Shown here: positions 32,963-40,221 of the stretch, piece by piece
How the letters are laid out: every line of letters starts with the position of its first letter
Numbering within the stretch: position 1 is the first letter of the stretch
DNA from: UMGS755 sp045602005
GTDB lineage: Bacteria; Bacillota; Clostridia; UBA1381; UBA9506
Direction of reading: 5' to 3'
NCBI GenBank assembly: GCA_045602005.1
Contig: JAZSAS010000035.1
Span: forward strand, 1-41,349
Length of the DNA stretch: 41,349 nt
Made by a program: the position numbers and the translations under genes
Notes under the pieces: generated by a model
What the model saw: only the letters and a program-made list of their open reading frames with translations
Database searches by the model: none
Told to the model about the DNA's origin: nothing

Positions 32963-33547
32963 TTATAATTTCTCAAGCAAGTCTGCCAGTGCCCGTTTTC
33001 TGTGACTGACCTGATTTTTTTGCTCCTGCGTGAGCAAGCCGAAGCTTTCATTAAAATCCTGAGAATAAAACACCGGATCATAACCAAAACCGCCGGCGCC
33101 GGCACGTTCAAATAGAATCCGTCCCTCACAGGCACCATCACCGTAAAGCTCTTGGCCATCCTCAGTCACAAGGCACATAGCACAGCAAAATCGTGCCGTG
33201 CGTTTCTCCTCCGGCACATCTTTCAATGCCGTCAAGAGTTTATCCACATTGTCATCATCTGAAGCGTTCTCACCGGCATAACGAGCAGAATAAACGCCCG
33301 GTGCACCGTTTAAAGCATCCACACACAAACCGGAATCATCTGCTAAAACAGCATGCTTCGTCAAAGCCTTCAACGCTCTTGCCTTAATGGCGGCATTTTC
33401 CCGAAAATCTGCTCCGTTTTCTTCAGCTTCAAAGGAAAGGCCGAACTCTTTTGCACCCATAACCTGATATGTCGTTAAAATGGCCTTAATTTCCTCCAAC
33501 TTGCCGGCATTGCCTGTGGCAACCAATAGAATCGGCTTAGCGCACAT
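32963..33547 (-). CDS. rdgB: XTP/dITP diphosphatase RdgB
   Basis: Ham1/RdgB nucleoside-triphosphate pyrophosphatase that removes XTP and ITP from the pool. Motifs: VATGNAGKLEEIK, FRENAAIKARAL, ADDSGLCVDALNGAPGVYSARYAG, GAGGFGYDPVF and SHRKRAL. 194 residues. Its start overlaps the upstream gene's end by 11 bases, so translation is coupled. Confidence 0.96.
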   Translation of the reverse strand: MCAKPILLVATGNAGKLEEIKAILTTYQVMGAKEFGLSFEAEENGADFRENAAIKARALKALTKHAVLADDSGLCVDALNGAPGVYSARYAGENASDDDNVDKLLTALKDVPEEKRTARFCCAMCLVTEDGQELYGDGACEGRILFERAGAGGFGYDPVFYSQDFNESFGLLTQEQKNQVSHRKRALADLLEKL

Positions 33548-34463
33548 ATTGCTTCACCGCCTCGTCAAGCGCAGCATCCTCCATAGCCGGCAGTTCGCCT
33601 TTGTAAAGACTCCAGCGTTCCACATGTTCCGCTTTTTCGCCTGTTTTCAAGGTTTTTAGTTCACCCAAAGACTCCATTTCTAAAAACAATCTATTGGTGT
33701 ATGTTTCGTAGGAAACACCACCATCAGGATAATTGCCGTTTTGGACAACATCAAACTGCTTAACAAACACATCGCCGTGATTAAAATACAGCGCAAAACC
33801 ATGAGGGTTATTAAGACCAATTTTAAAGGGTTTTGTATATTCCGGCATTTGTTTCACAGCAATATAGCGTTCCATCCAAGTCAATCTCGGATCTGCAGGG
33901 TTTGTATAGGTCCAAAGAGCGAACACACGGTTTGGCTGCACTCTGGGTTCACTACTCGCCTGGGGAATAACCTCCACGCCGCCAACTCCCACAACGGTAA
34001 TCGGCCAGGGTGCCAGCGTTACAGGCCATGCAGCTGTATTGATGATGCTGTGCTTCACTGTCACCTCTGTGCTATCCTCTGCCAAAGAAACAGCAACGAC
34101 ATTGATTTGCTGATTCCAAATCTGCTCCGGCGCCGTGAAAACTGCACCGGAATCTGTCAGTTCTACCTGAACAGGATTGTTGTCCGGATAATTGGTTTTG
34201 GGAACCGACTCAGGAGAAGCCCACAAACGATGACCGCCGTAGGTATACCAGGTAGCGCCCTTGCCGTAAGCTTTGTCCATATCTTCACCTTTGTGAAAAA
34301 ATGTCCGTTCCGGGTCTTCAAACATAATATTTTCCCCATCAACAAAGGAATAGCGAATGATTCTCGGACCAAAATCCAGTGTCACCAGAACCTGCACAAG
34401 GCCGTTTGAGATTTCCAGACATTTTCCAAATGCACCATATTGAATTTCTTTTTTTGTAATCAT
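33537..34463 (-). CDS. Mutarotase-fold protein (DUF4380-like)
   Basis: 308-residue cytosolic protein that looks like the aldose-1-epimerase/galactose-mutarotase superfamily, nearest in pattern to DUF4380: GLVQVLVTLDFGPRIIRYSFVDGENIMFE at the N-terminus, GGHRLWASPES, VKHSIINTAAWPVTLAPWPITV in the middle and KIGLNNPHGFALYFNHGDVFVKQF toward the end. A GGHRLW His and the NPHG His could be catalytic. No signal peptide. Preceded by a strong promoter and followed without a gap by rdgB. Sugar specificity is unknown; the family call is moderate. Confidence 0.6.
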   Translation of the reverse strand: MITKKEIQYGAFGKCLEISNGLVQVLVTLDFGPRIIRYSFVDGENIMFEDPERTFFHKGEDMDKAYGKGATWYTYGGHRLWASPESVPKTNYPDNNPVQVELTDSGAVFTAPEQIWNQQINVVAVSLAEDSTEVTVKHSIINTAAWPVTLAPWPITVVGVGGVEVIPQASSEPRVQPNRVFALWTYTNPADPRLTWMERYIAVKQMPEYTKPFKIGLNNPHGFALYFNHGDVFVKQFDVVQNGNYPDGGVSYETYTNRLFLEMESLGELKTLKTGEKAEHVERWSLYKGELPAMEDAALDEAVKQYVR

Positions 34464-34498
34464 AATATAACCTCCTGTTGTTATTTAACTTTATCATT

Positions 34499-34527
34499 TG
34501 TATATCTTCTGTGTATGATTTTGTCAA
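34499..34527 (-). promoter_or_regulatory. Sigma-A promoter for mutarotase-like gene and rdgB
   Basis: Minus-strand TTGACA (34522-34527), 17 bp, TATACA (34499-34504); ribosome site AGGAGG lies downstream. Confidence 0.8.
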
Positions 34528-34607
34528 GCTAGGGACAAAAAAAATTTAAAAGTTTGTCGGCACTTTTTATCGGCATTTTTAAAAGTGCCAATTAAAATAT
34601 TATTTCT

Positions 34608-34736
34608 AAAGGCTTCTCCTTGAGGAGAAGCTGTCACGAAGTGACTGATGAGGTGTAGATTGCGTAGCAATCGTTATTGCTTTTCCACCTCATCCACCGC
34701 AAGCGGTCCCCCTTCCCCTCAAGGGGAAGGCTTTTT
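34608..34736. repeat. MITE-like repeat, type 1, copy A
   Basis: About 129 bp with imperfect terminal inverted repeats (AAAGGCTTCTCCTTGAGGAG against the complement of CTCAAGGGGAAGGCTTT). Each end is itself a hairpin. Inside are small hairpins (GTCAC/GTGAC, GATTGC/GCAATC, CCGC/GCGG) and a longer pairing GATGAGGTG/CACCTCATC. No coding potential. Related to copy C at 36749. Confidence 0.85.
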
Positions 34737-34758
34737 GTCCCTTACATCTCAAACTTTA

Positions 34759-34786
34759 CGCGGAATAAACGGTTTAGATGCAAATT
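34759..34786 (-). repeat. Intergenic element fragment (TTTGCATCTAAACC type)
   Basis: Minus strand reads TTTGCATCTAAACC then GTTTATTCCGCG, matching the 5' part of the elements at 34965, 39427 and 40166. No TGTCGAA box follows here. Confidence 0.6.
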
Positions 34787-34792
34787 GTTTTT

Positions 34793-34894
34793 AATGAATA
34801 ATTGTGGTTAAAAATCGCTTTGCGATTTTTCTTTTATTTCAAATGCGCAGCATTTGTTCCTTAATTTTTCATTATTCATTTTTCACTATTCATT
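34793..34894. repeat. Third small repeat with AATGAATAAT ends
   Basis: Flanked by AATGAATAAT and its complement ATTATTCATT. Inside are two perfect hairpins: AAAAATCGC/GCGATTTTT (34810-34830) and CAAATGC/GCATTTG (34840-34856). It looks like a degenerate MITE; only one copy is in the window. Confidence 0.5.
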
Positions 34895-34910
34895 GATTTC
34901 ATCTTTTTGA

Positions 34911-34990
34911 TAAAATCTCTATATAAAGACTATATAATCTAGATGCCAAGCTTTTTCAGTTATTGCGAGGCATAAGGTTTAGATGCAATT
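34911..34990 (-). repeat. Intergenic element copies 1a and 1b, stacked
   Basis: Minus strand reads TTGCATCTAAACCTTATG, then AAAAAGCTTGGCATCTAG and ATTATATAGTCTTTATATA. These are the 5' halves of both element forms next to each other; the TGTCGAA boxes are lost. No gene lies between 34528 and 35170, so this stretch is only repeats. Confidence 0.7.
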
Positions 34991-34991
34991 T

Positions 34992-35114
34992 AGGCTCCCT
35001 TGTGTAAAGGGAGCTGTCAGCGTAGCTGACTGAGGGATTGTATTTACTTTGTTTATTCACAACCCCTCCGAGTTTGCTTTGCAAACCCACCTCCCCTTAC
35101 AAAGGGGAGGCTTT
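34992..35114. repeat. MITE-like repeat, type 2, copy B
   Basis: About 123 bp. It starts AGGCTCCCTTGTGTAAAGGG and ends with the partly inverted CCCCTTACAAAGGGGAGGCT. Internal hairpins include GTCAGC/GCTGAC and GTTTGC/GCAAAC. Nearly identical to copy D at 37073 apart from the central spacer. Confidence 0.88.
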
Positions 35115-35155
35115 GTTTACATTTTTCAACATATCCATGTAGTTCATACCAAATT
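35115..35155 (-). repeat. Intergenic element, degenerate copy
   Basis: Minus strand has TATGAACTACATGGATATG then TGTTGAA and, 10 bp on, TGTAAAC. It aligns with the elements at 40166 and 40961 and is followed directly by MITE copy B. Confidence 0.55.
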
Positions 35156-35170
35156 AAAACTAAAAATAAG

Positions 35171-35719
35171 TTACTTGCTTGCTTTCTTCTTTTTTAGTTT
35201 TACGAATTGAATAATTTGTAAGCCGAACAAAACTATATGGGCTGTTCCTGCTATTCCTGACACCGCAAAAGCCACATCTGTAAAATCGTCATTACGAACC
35301 AAATTAAACAAACAATATGAAGGTCCTATATCACCACCATCTGGCAATAAAATCCAGAAAATCAGATATGTAATAATAAAAAGAAAATTGATGATCCTTA
35401 ATCTTGGAGTTTCAACAAAAAATTGTGATACATATAAATTTGTTATTAAAAACAATATTGGATGTATGATAGGTATTAACATAAATATCATACCAAATCT
35501 AATCCAACCCATATTAAGTACCAATGATGCAGTAGCAATAATAATACAAATTATAGATAAAACCAACGGCTTTTTATTTTTTACAAGGCCATTCTTTTTT
35601 ATCAATTTTATTAATTTTACAATTCCCCAAATAATAAGCCCAATAATTGCTACAAATTTTACTATCCCAAAAATCATAGAAAAAAAAATATAAGAACCCA
35701 TCGTAAATATGTTTGCCAT
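35171..35719 (-). CDS. Hypothetical multi-pass membrane protein
   Basis: 182 residues from ATG 35719, chosen because AAAGGAG lies 9 bases upstream, at the end of the intergenic element; the longer frame to 35785 is translated repeat. Five or six hydrophobic segments (about 6-34, 49-67, 71-94, 106-124 and 148-171), short loops, and a Lys-rich C-terminus (KLKKKKASK). No family recognised. Resembles small clostridial membrane proteins of unknown role. It is AT-rich and stands alone between two copies of the intergenic element. Confidence 0.75.
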   Translation of the reverse strand: MANIFTMGSYIFFSMIFGIVKFVAIIGLIIWGIVKLIKLIKKNGLVKNKKPLVLSIICIIIATASLVLNMGWIRFGMIFMLIPIIHPILFLITNLYVSQFFVETPRLRIINFLFIITYLIFWILLPDGGDIGPSYCLFNLVRNDDFTDVAFAVSGIAGTAHIVLFGLQIIQFVKLKKKKASK

Positions 35720-35733
35720 ACGCTCATTCTCCT

Positions 35734-35785
35734 TTCGACACCATTCGACATCCTTTATATAAAAGCTGTATAATCTAGATGCCAA
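35734..35785 (-). promoter_or_regulatory. Intergenic element copy 2 with tandem 0A-like boxes
   Basis: Minus strand: TTGGCATCTAGATTATA, then TATATAAAGG, then TGTCGAA (35744-35750) and TGTCGAA (35734-35740) exactly 10 bp apart, running into the AAAGGAG ribosome site of the downstream gene. Both boxes match the Spo0A consensus perfectly. TTGGCA with TTATAT 17 bp away could serve as a promoter. Confidence 0.7.
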
Positions 35786-35824
35786 TGTTTTTTAGCGTGA
35801 TTCAAATAAAGTTAGAACCAAAAA

Positions 35825-36247
35825 TCACTCAAAGTTTTCGTATGAATATCCTGTCGCTTCCCATAGAACATGAGCCAGAATTGATGCATCTGTAAAAAAG
35901 CCTCTTGTTTCATCACTAATCTCATATCCAAGCAATTCTTTGTAAGGTGTAGCGGAGATTGAATAAGCATATTCATTATTCTCTTCAAATGCCGAAACAT
36001 CAAAACATAGGTTTGAATCATATTCATCAAATTCTGTCAAGCGAACATCTTCTTCCTCATTATCCTCGTTGCATAAAAAAGCATTTACATAAACTGTGAA
36101 ATTATCGCTATTTGGTGCAGGCTCCATTGTTTTTAATTTACCATATAAATTTTCTTGTTGCTCTTTTTCATTAGAACCATAATGTATGCTTATAACTTTC
36201 ATTACATCCTCAAAAGAAGTATTCATTATAAGTTGTTTTATATTCAT
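35825..36247 (-). CDS. Hypothetical acidic protein (DUF6557-like)
   Basis: 140-residue soluble, acidic protein. The pattern MNIKQLIMNTSFEDVMKVISIHYG, YVNAFLCNEDNEEEDVRLTEFDEYD, SISATPYKELLGYEIS and ILAHVLWEATGYSYENFE resembles the DUF6557 family; I hold this only moderately. Start at ATG 36247 behind GTAGG (7 bases); the longer frame runs into the element. Function unknown. This family is often a lone accessory gene, which fits its place between two element copies. Confidence 0.75.
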   Translation of the reverse strand: MNIKQLIMNTSFEDVMKVISIHYGSNEKEQQENLYGKLKTMEPAPNSDNFTVYVNAFLCNEDNEEEDVRLTEFDEYDSNLCFDVSAFEENNEYAYSISATPYKELLGYEISDETRGFFTDASILAHVLWEATGYSYENFE

Positions 36248-36260
36248 AGCATTACCTACT

Positions 36261-36313
36261 TTCGCCAAATTTCGACACTCTTACTATAAAGACTATATAA
36301 ACTAGATGCCGAT
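36261..36313 (-). promoter_or_regulatory. Intergenic element copy 3 with tandem 0A-like boxes
   Basis: Minus strand: ATCGGCATCTAGTTTATATA, then TGTCGAA (36271-36277) and the variant TGGCGAA (36261-36267), again 10 bp apart, followed by the ribosome site of the DUF6557-like gene. It begins right after the stop of the upstream gene. Confidence 0.68.
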
Positions 36314-36317
36314 GTTT

Positions 36318-36731
36318 TTATGCTCTCAACATAAAAAATACCAAAATTATCATTGCAACAAAAGCAGGAATTGGCAAAAATTGAATAACAAAACTAAATC
36401 TGCTCTTTCCTCTTTTTCTTGCTACTACCGATGTAAAAATGCTGGCAATTGATATAATTGGAATAGAAAGACCTATATATATAACTATATTTAAAAGCAA
36501 TTTTTTTAAATCTGAATAATTTGTCGTAGGAGCATCTGCAAAAAATAATGTGAACATTCCTATCAATGACAATGGTATGTATATAACTGACAATATTATA
36601 TTCAAAGTTACACCTTTTTTATCAATAGAATTATATTCATATCCGGTTTTCTTCGGCATTAATAAAGCTATTAACAACACGATTACTGCCAATATTTTCA
36701 AAATATCAATTATACTAATGTTTAATTCCAT
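36318..36731 (-). CDS. Hypothetical four-helix membrane protein
   Basis: 137 residues with four hydrophobic segments (about 6-25, 44-66, 78-103, 115-135) and a short basic loop (ARKRGKSR). No family recognised. Start at ATG 36731, with AAAGGAAG 8 bases before it; that site lies directly against the end of MITE copy C. No catalytic motif is visible. Gene is AT-rich and alone between element copies. Confidence 0.75.
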   Translation of the reverse strand: MELNISIIDILKILAVIVLLIALLMPKKTGYEYNSIDKKGVTLNIILSVIYIPLSLIGMFTLFFADAPTTNYSDLKKLLLNIVIYIGLSIPIISIASIFTSVVARKRGKSRFSFVIQFLPIPAFVAMIILVFFMLRA

Positions 36732-36748
36732 TTATACCACTTCCTTTC

Positions 36749-36880
36749 AAAGGCTTCTCCTTGAGGAGAGGCTCCGCCGTAGGCGGTGGTGAGGTGTAGA
36801 TTGCGAAAGCAATCGTTATTCCTTCCCACCTCATCCGAGTTGCTCTGCAACCCACCTTCCCCTCAAGGGGAAGGCTATTT
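36749..36880. repeat. MITE-like repeat, type 1, copy C
   Basis: About 132 bp, same ends and hairpin order as copy A, with changed inner hairpins (CCGCC/GGCGG; GATTGC/GCAATC; GTTGC/GCAAC). It sits between the 0A-like boxes and the ribosome site of the next gene, with GAAA on both sides. Confidence 0.85.
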
Positions 36881-36884
36881 TGAT

Positions 36885-36937
36885 TTCGACTTTTTTCGAC
36901 AATCTTTATATAAAGACTGTATAAAATAGATGCCAAG
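36885..36937 (-). promoter_or_regulatory. Intergenic element copy 4 with tandem 0A-like boxes
   Basis: Minus strand: TTGGCATCTATTTTATAC, TCTTTATATAAAGA, then TGTCGAA (36895-36901) and AGTCGAA (36885-36891), 10 bp apart, then MITE copy C. Confidence 0.68.
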
Positions 36938-36976
36938 CTTTTTGACAACATCTTCGTATCATGTTAAGAGCAAAAA

Positions 36977-37057
36977 TCATTTCTTATTGTGAAAAATAAA
37001 TGTTGCTACTGGAACTATTATTGCAATAGCAATTACAAACCAAGTAGTGAAATTCAT
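36977..37057 (-). CDS. 26-residue single-helix membrane peptide
   Basis: Short frame starting at ATG 37057, encoding MNFTTWFVIAIAI, then IVPVATFIFHNKK, one hydrophobic helix with a basic tail. A good ribosome site (AAAGGAG, 7 bases before the ATG) and the same element-MITE-gene layout as its neighbours support translation. It could be a small membrane regulator or a type-I-toxin-like peptide; no antisense RNA is evident. The role is unknown. Confidence 0.6.
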   Translation of the reverse strand: MNFTTWFVIAIAIIVPVATFIFHNKK

Positions 37058-37072
37058 AACTATACTCCTTTC

Positions 37073-37196
37073 AAAGGCTCCCTTGTGTAAAGGGAGCTGT
37101 CAGCGTAGCTGACTGAGGGATTGTTTTGCTTTTTTACAACCCCTCCGAGTTTGCTCCGCAAACCCACCTCCCCTTACACAGGGGAGGCTTTTTTTT
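37073..37196. repeat. MITE-like repeat, type 2, copy D
   Basis: About 124 bp, near copy of B. Its edge directly abuts the GAAAGGAG ribosome site of the 26-residue peptide gene, and GAAA also lies on the other side. Confidence 0.88.
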
Positions 37197-37199
37197 GAT

Positions 37200-37222
37200 T
37201 TCGACTTTTTTCGACAATCTTT
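37200..37222 (-). promoter_or_regulatory. Intergenic element copy 5, truncated, with tandem 0A-like boxes
   Basis: Minus strand: CTATAAAGAT, then TGTCGAA (37210-37216) and AGTCGAA (37200-37206), 10 bp apart, followed by MITE copy D. The upstream GCATCTA part is missing. Confidence 0.6.
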
Positions 37223-37271
37223 ATAGGCTCGTTTTAGGTGAGAATTAAAAAATGTTCACCCATTGGCAAAA

Positions 37272-37805
37272 TCATTTGCAGAATTTTTCTATGTAGTTAT
37301 CAATCGCTTTTTTAATTATTTCAACAGATACTTCTCTGTTGCTTACTTCGTTTACGGCAGTTTTTTTATTTTCCAGATTTTTATAAACTGTGAAAAAATG
37401 CCTCATTTCGTCAAAAACATGTTCCGGCAGTTCCCCAATGTCGTGATAAACATTATAATTCGGATCATTGAAGGGAATGGCAATAATCTTTTCATCATCG
37501 TGGTTATTATCTATCATAGATATAACACCGATTGGATATGCTCTTACCAAAGTCATTGGCTCTATCTGTTCTGAACAAAGCAACAAAACATCAAGAGGGT
37601 CATTATCATCTCCATACGTTCGGGGGATAAAGCCATAATTTGCCGGATAATGCGTTGATGTGTGTAAAATTCTGTCAAGCATTAAATATCCGGTTTCCTT
37701 ATCCAGTTCATATTTTTTCTTGCTTCCTTTTGTGATTTCAACAACACAAATAAAATCTTCTGCCTGTATTCTCTTTGGTGAAATATCATGCCATATGTTT
37801 GACAT
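37272..37805 (-). CDS. ppa: Inorganic pyrophosphatase (family I)
   Basis: Soluble Mg-dependent PPase that hydrolyses PPi and pulls biosynthetic reactions forward. The signature is complete: VEITKGSKKKYELDKETG, HYPANYGFIPRTYGDDNDPLDVLLL with the metal Asp cluster, and a later DEKIIAIP. 177 residues, normal length. It follows the APC permease by 12 bases, so they form an operon, which is not a usual pairing. Family I is less common in Firmicutes than family II; gene transfer is possible. Confidence 0.95.
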   Translation of the reverse strand: MSNIWHDISPKRIQAEDFICVVEITKGSKKKYELDKETGYLMLDRILHTSTHYPANYGFIPRTYGDDNDPLDVLLLCSEQIEPMTLVRAYPIGVISMIDNNHDDEKIIAIPFNDPNYNVYHDIGELPEHVFDEMRHFFTVYKNLENKKTAVNEVSNREVSVEIIKKAIDNYIEKFCK

Positions 37806-37817
37806 ATAAAAACCCCT

Positions 37818-39221
37818 TTAAATAGATTTGTTAAGCTTATTTTTTGACTTTCTGAAAACCCCACCCAGAATCATAATAATTGCAAAAATGACCAGATAGA
37901 ACAACACCGGAAATGAAAAAGTTCCGTTAGCCTTTGCGTTTAAATAAGGTGTAATGCCATGAGCATAAACTGCCGCAAACACCATAAACAAACAGGCAAT
38001 GATGGATATCAAAGGAAGAACGAAACGATTCAAAACACCCATGTTTTTTTCCTTCTTCATCCAAGCAATAAAAATAGGAATATACATTGCATAAATTGAA
38101 ACAATGGGAAGCTCTGACGAGTCGAAGTCAAAAAGACCGAACCACCCGTTGGTCAGATTTGCGCCATAGAAATAGACAAGCCACAACGCACAAACAAACA
38201 AACCCCAAATAGCAGAATTCGTTGTCATATTTGTAGCCTTATCAACCTGTGCAAAAGTTTCTGGCATAGGACCATCATTACGGACTGCAATCGCATACAT
38301 ACCACGTGTTGCACCAACCATAAGACCATTGAGTGTACCCAAGCAAGAAATAATGATGCAAATATTTAAAAATCCTCCGCCAACACTGCCAAAAACATTC
38401 GTGAATGCCGTTGTTGCACCCTCACTAATCAAAACAGCATTACTCGCTCCGCCGGCTACACCAATAAAATATAAAACATATGCACCAACAACAACTAAAG
38501 AACCAATAATGAGTGCCAACGGCAGATTTTTCTTGGGGTTTTTAAGCTCGGCGTTAATAGATGTTGCAACAATCCACCCCTCATAGGCGAAAACAGTTGC
38601 AACAATCGCTGCAAAAAGTCCACCGCTTGCCGTCCCGCCAACAGCCTCAGTAGCAACAGTTGTAAAGTTATTCGTGAGCGTGCCATTTATCAAACCCACA
38701 ACTGTGCCTACAATTGCCATGATGATAACGGGAATCAACTTAACAACAGTTGCACTGATTTGAAATTTACCGGCAAGCCTTGGCGAAAGGGCATTAAGGG
38801 TATAAGATGCGATGAGAAAAAAACCCGCCAGAGCCATAACCTCGGGGCCAACCATACTCCATCCAAAAAGAACCCCTAAATATCTTGCAGAAACCCATGC
38901 AAGAACCGAGGTCATTCCCGGATAGTAAATATTCACCATAAACCATGCAAAATAATAGGCATAACCTTTTCCGCATGTTGCCTCTGCGTAGTCAACAATT
39001 CCGCTGACTTTTTCATACTTGGTTGCCATAACGGCAAACTGCAAGGAACAAACTATCATTAACAGCCCCGTGATAACCCATGCAACAATCCCAAGGGGCA
39101 TGTTTCCGCCTGTTGCCGCCAGAACATTCTGCGCTTTAAAAAAGACACCCGAACCGATTACAGTTCCCACTACCATGCAAATAGCAGTCACCAAACCATA
39201 TTTTTGGGTAAGTTTTTCCAT
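37818..39221 (-). CDS. APC family amino acid permease
   Basis: Twelve-helix amino acid transporter of the APC superfamily, closest in pattern to the LAT/SteT-type exchangers. The N-terminal motif VVGTVIGSGVFFKAQNVLAATGG lies in helix 1 and the substrate-site FAYEGWIVATSINAELKNPKKNLP in helix 6. 467 residues. It is co-transcribed with pyrophosphatase. The substrate is unknown; a serine/threonine or polyamine-type amino acid is possible. Ribosome site AGGAG; TATAAT lies upstream, next to a near-perfect palindrome. Confidence 0.9.
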   Translation of the reverse strand: MEKLTQKYGLVTAICMVVGTVIGSGVFFKAQNVLAATGGNMPLGIVAWVITGLLMIVCSLQFAVMATKYEKVSGIVDYAEATCGKGYAYYFAWFMVNIYYPGMTSVLAWVSARYLGVLFGWSMVGPEVMALAGFFLIASYTLNALSPRLAGKFQISATVVKLIPVIIMAIVGTVVGLINGTLTNNFTTVATEAVGGTASGGLFAAIVATVFAYEGWIVATSINAELKNPKKNLPLALIIGSLVVVGAYVLYFIGVAGGASNAVLISEGATTAFTNVFGSVGGGFLNICIIISCLGTLNGLMVGATRGMYAIAVRNDGPMPETFAQVDKATNMTTNSAIWGLFVCALWLVYFYGANLTNGWFGLFDFDSSELPIVSIYAMYIPIFIAWMKKEKNMGVLNRFVLPLISIIACLFMVFAAVYAHGITPYLNAKANGTFSFPVLFYLVIFAIIMILGGVFRKSKNKLNKSI

Positions 39222-39247
39222 AACAACTTCTCCTGTTTTATAAAACT

Positions 39248-39271
39248 ATGTTACATTATATATAATAACAT
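39248..39271 (-). promoter_or_regulatory. Palindrome over the -10 of the APC permease
   Basis: ATGTTA and TAACAT arms enclose an AT-rich core with TATATA; the arms differ by one inserted base. It covers the predicted -10 and could be an operator. The -35 is unclear. Confidence 0.4.
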
Positions 39272-39426
39272 ATTCTCGTAAAAAGTAAATATTAAATTTA
39301 TTTTTATATGCAAAATTTCTTTATTAAAAAATCAAGATGCTAACTTTTTTTCATAGTGTCTAAAGTTTTCCCGCGGTCTTCCATGCTCCCCTTTTTAGGC
39401 AAAAAGAGCTTTGCAAGGAAGGCTAT
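39272..39426. other. Intergenic stretch with remnant repeat
   Basis: No coding potential. The part nearest 39420 (AAAGAGCTTTGCAAGGAAGG on the plus strand) looks like a damaged MITE end placed after the element at 39427, with GAAA before it as at copies C and D. Confidence 0.35.
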
Positions 39427-39471
39427 TTCAATATCCTTCGACATTGCGACACATAAGGTTTAGATGCAAAT
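39427..39471 (-). promoter_or_regulatory. Intergenic element copy 6
   Basis: Minus strand: TTTGCATCTAAACCTTATG, TGTCGCAA, then TGTCGAA (39437-39443) and a degenerate TATTGAA 10 bp on. It starts 4 bases after the TAA of the upstream gene. Confidence 0.62.
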
Positions 39472-39475
39472 TTTT

Positions 39476-40156
39476 TTAGTAGTCATAATGTCCCAATGCT
39501 CCAATTATATCGTAGAAATTGAAATGTCGAGCAAAGTCTAAATACAGTTCTTCTCCATTTTCCAACTCTGCAACACCTAAATATCCACTACCCTTGGTAA
39601 AGTATAATTCATCCGAAAATGATGGGTGTTGTATTCTGTTCAACAACTCATCATCTGCATATACAAACTCTGCATTTTTCATTTCTTCTTTATAATCAAT
39701 TTCATCGGAAACAGAAACAGTTTCATATAATCTGACTTTGTTGATTTTCTCCATATACTTTTTATCGTTTTCTGCAGACCATATACACTTTTCTTCTTTT
39801 TTATTAACAAGACATACCGATTCTATGCTTTTAAAGTCATCTTCGATTATAAAAGAATATCCGCCATTTCGGTTATTAAACCCAAACAAGAGATTTTGTT
39901 TTATTCCTAAATAAAGAATATTGTTTTTTATTTCATATGTATATCCAATATATGAAGTTGCACTACTTGATGTATTGCCGACTATATGCACAGTGTCATC
40001 AGTAACATAAACTGTTTCAACATATAGAACATTAGGACTTTCGCACATATCAAAACCAAAAAGTTTCCAACCATATCTTGCTGTTAAGAAAATCACTAAT
40101 TGCAAAATCAACAAGATTGATAAAGCAACCGCAACTATCTTAAATATTTTCTTCAG
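39476..40156 (-). CDS. Hypothetical membrane-anchored protein
   Basis: One N-terminal membrane helix (about residues 3-25, KIFKIVAVALSILLILQLVIFLTARYGW) followed by an extracellular domain of about 200 residues with many Tyr, Asp and Glu and a beta-rich look; no family recognised. The start is unusual: the only well-placed ribosome site (AAAGGAG, part of the intergenic element) points at a CTG (40156) 8 bases downstream. An ATG at 40177 lies inside the 0A-like box with no ribosome site. Both give the same protein apart from seven residues. It lies between element copies 6 and 7. Confidence 0.7.
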   Translation of the reverse strand: MKKIFKIVAVALSILLILQLVIFLTARYGWKLFGFDMCESPNVLYVETVYVTDDTVHIVGNTSSSATSYIGYTYEIKNNILYLGIKQNLLFGFNNRNGGYSFIIEDDFKSIESVCLVNKKEEKCIWSAENDKKYMEKINKVRLYETVSVSDEIDYKEEMKNAEFVYADDELLNRIQHPSFSDELYFTKGSGYLGVAELENGEELYLDFARHFNFYDIIGALGHYDY

Positions 40157-40165
40157 TTGCAATAC

Positions 40166-40219
40166 TCCTTTCGACATCTTTCGACATATCCATATTGCGA
40201 CACATATGGTTTAGATGCA
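40166..40219 (-). promoter_or_regulatory. Intergenic element copy 7 with two perfect 0A-like boxes
   Basis: Minus strand: CCTGCATCTAAACC, ATATGTGTCGCAATATGG, then TGTCGAA (40180-40186) and TGTCGAA (40170-40176), 10 bp apart, the second running into AAAGGAG. It begins 2 bases after the stop of the deacetylase gene. Confidence 0.7.
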
Positions 40220-40221
40220 GG

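Noticed and set aside
36715..36951. A 78-residue minus-strand frame over MITE copy C and the intergenic element
   Set aside because: It is translated repeat sequence and has no ribosome site; the real gene starts at 36731 in another frame.
34608..37196. CRISPR array suspected from repeated blocks
   Set aside because: Repeats are long, few, irregularly spaced and of two types, with genes between them; no spacers or cas genes.
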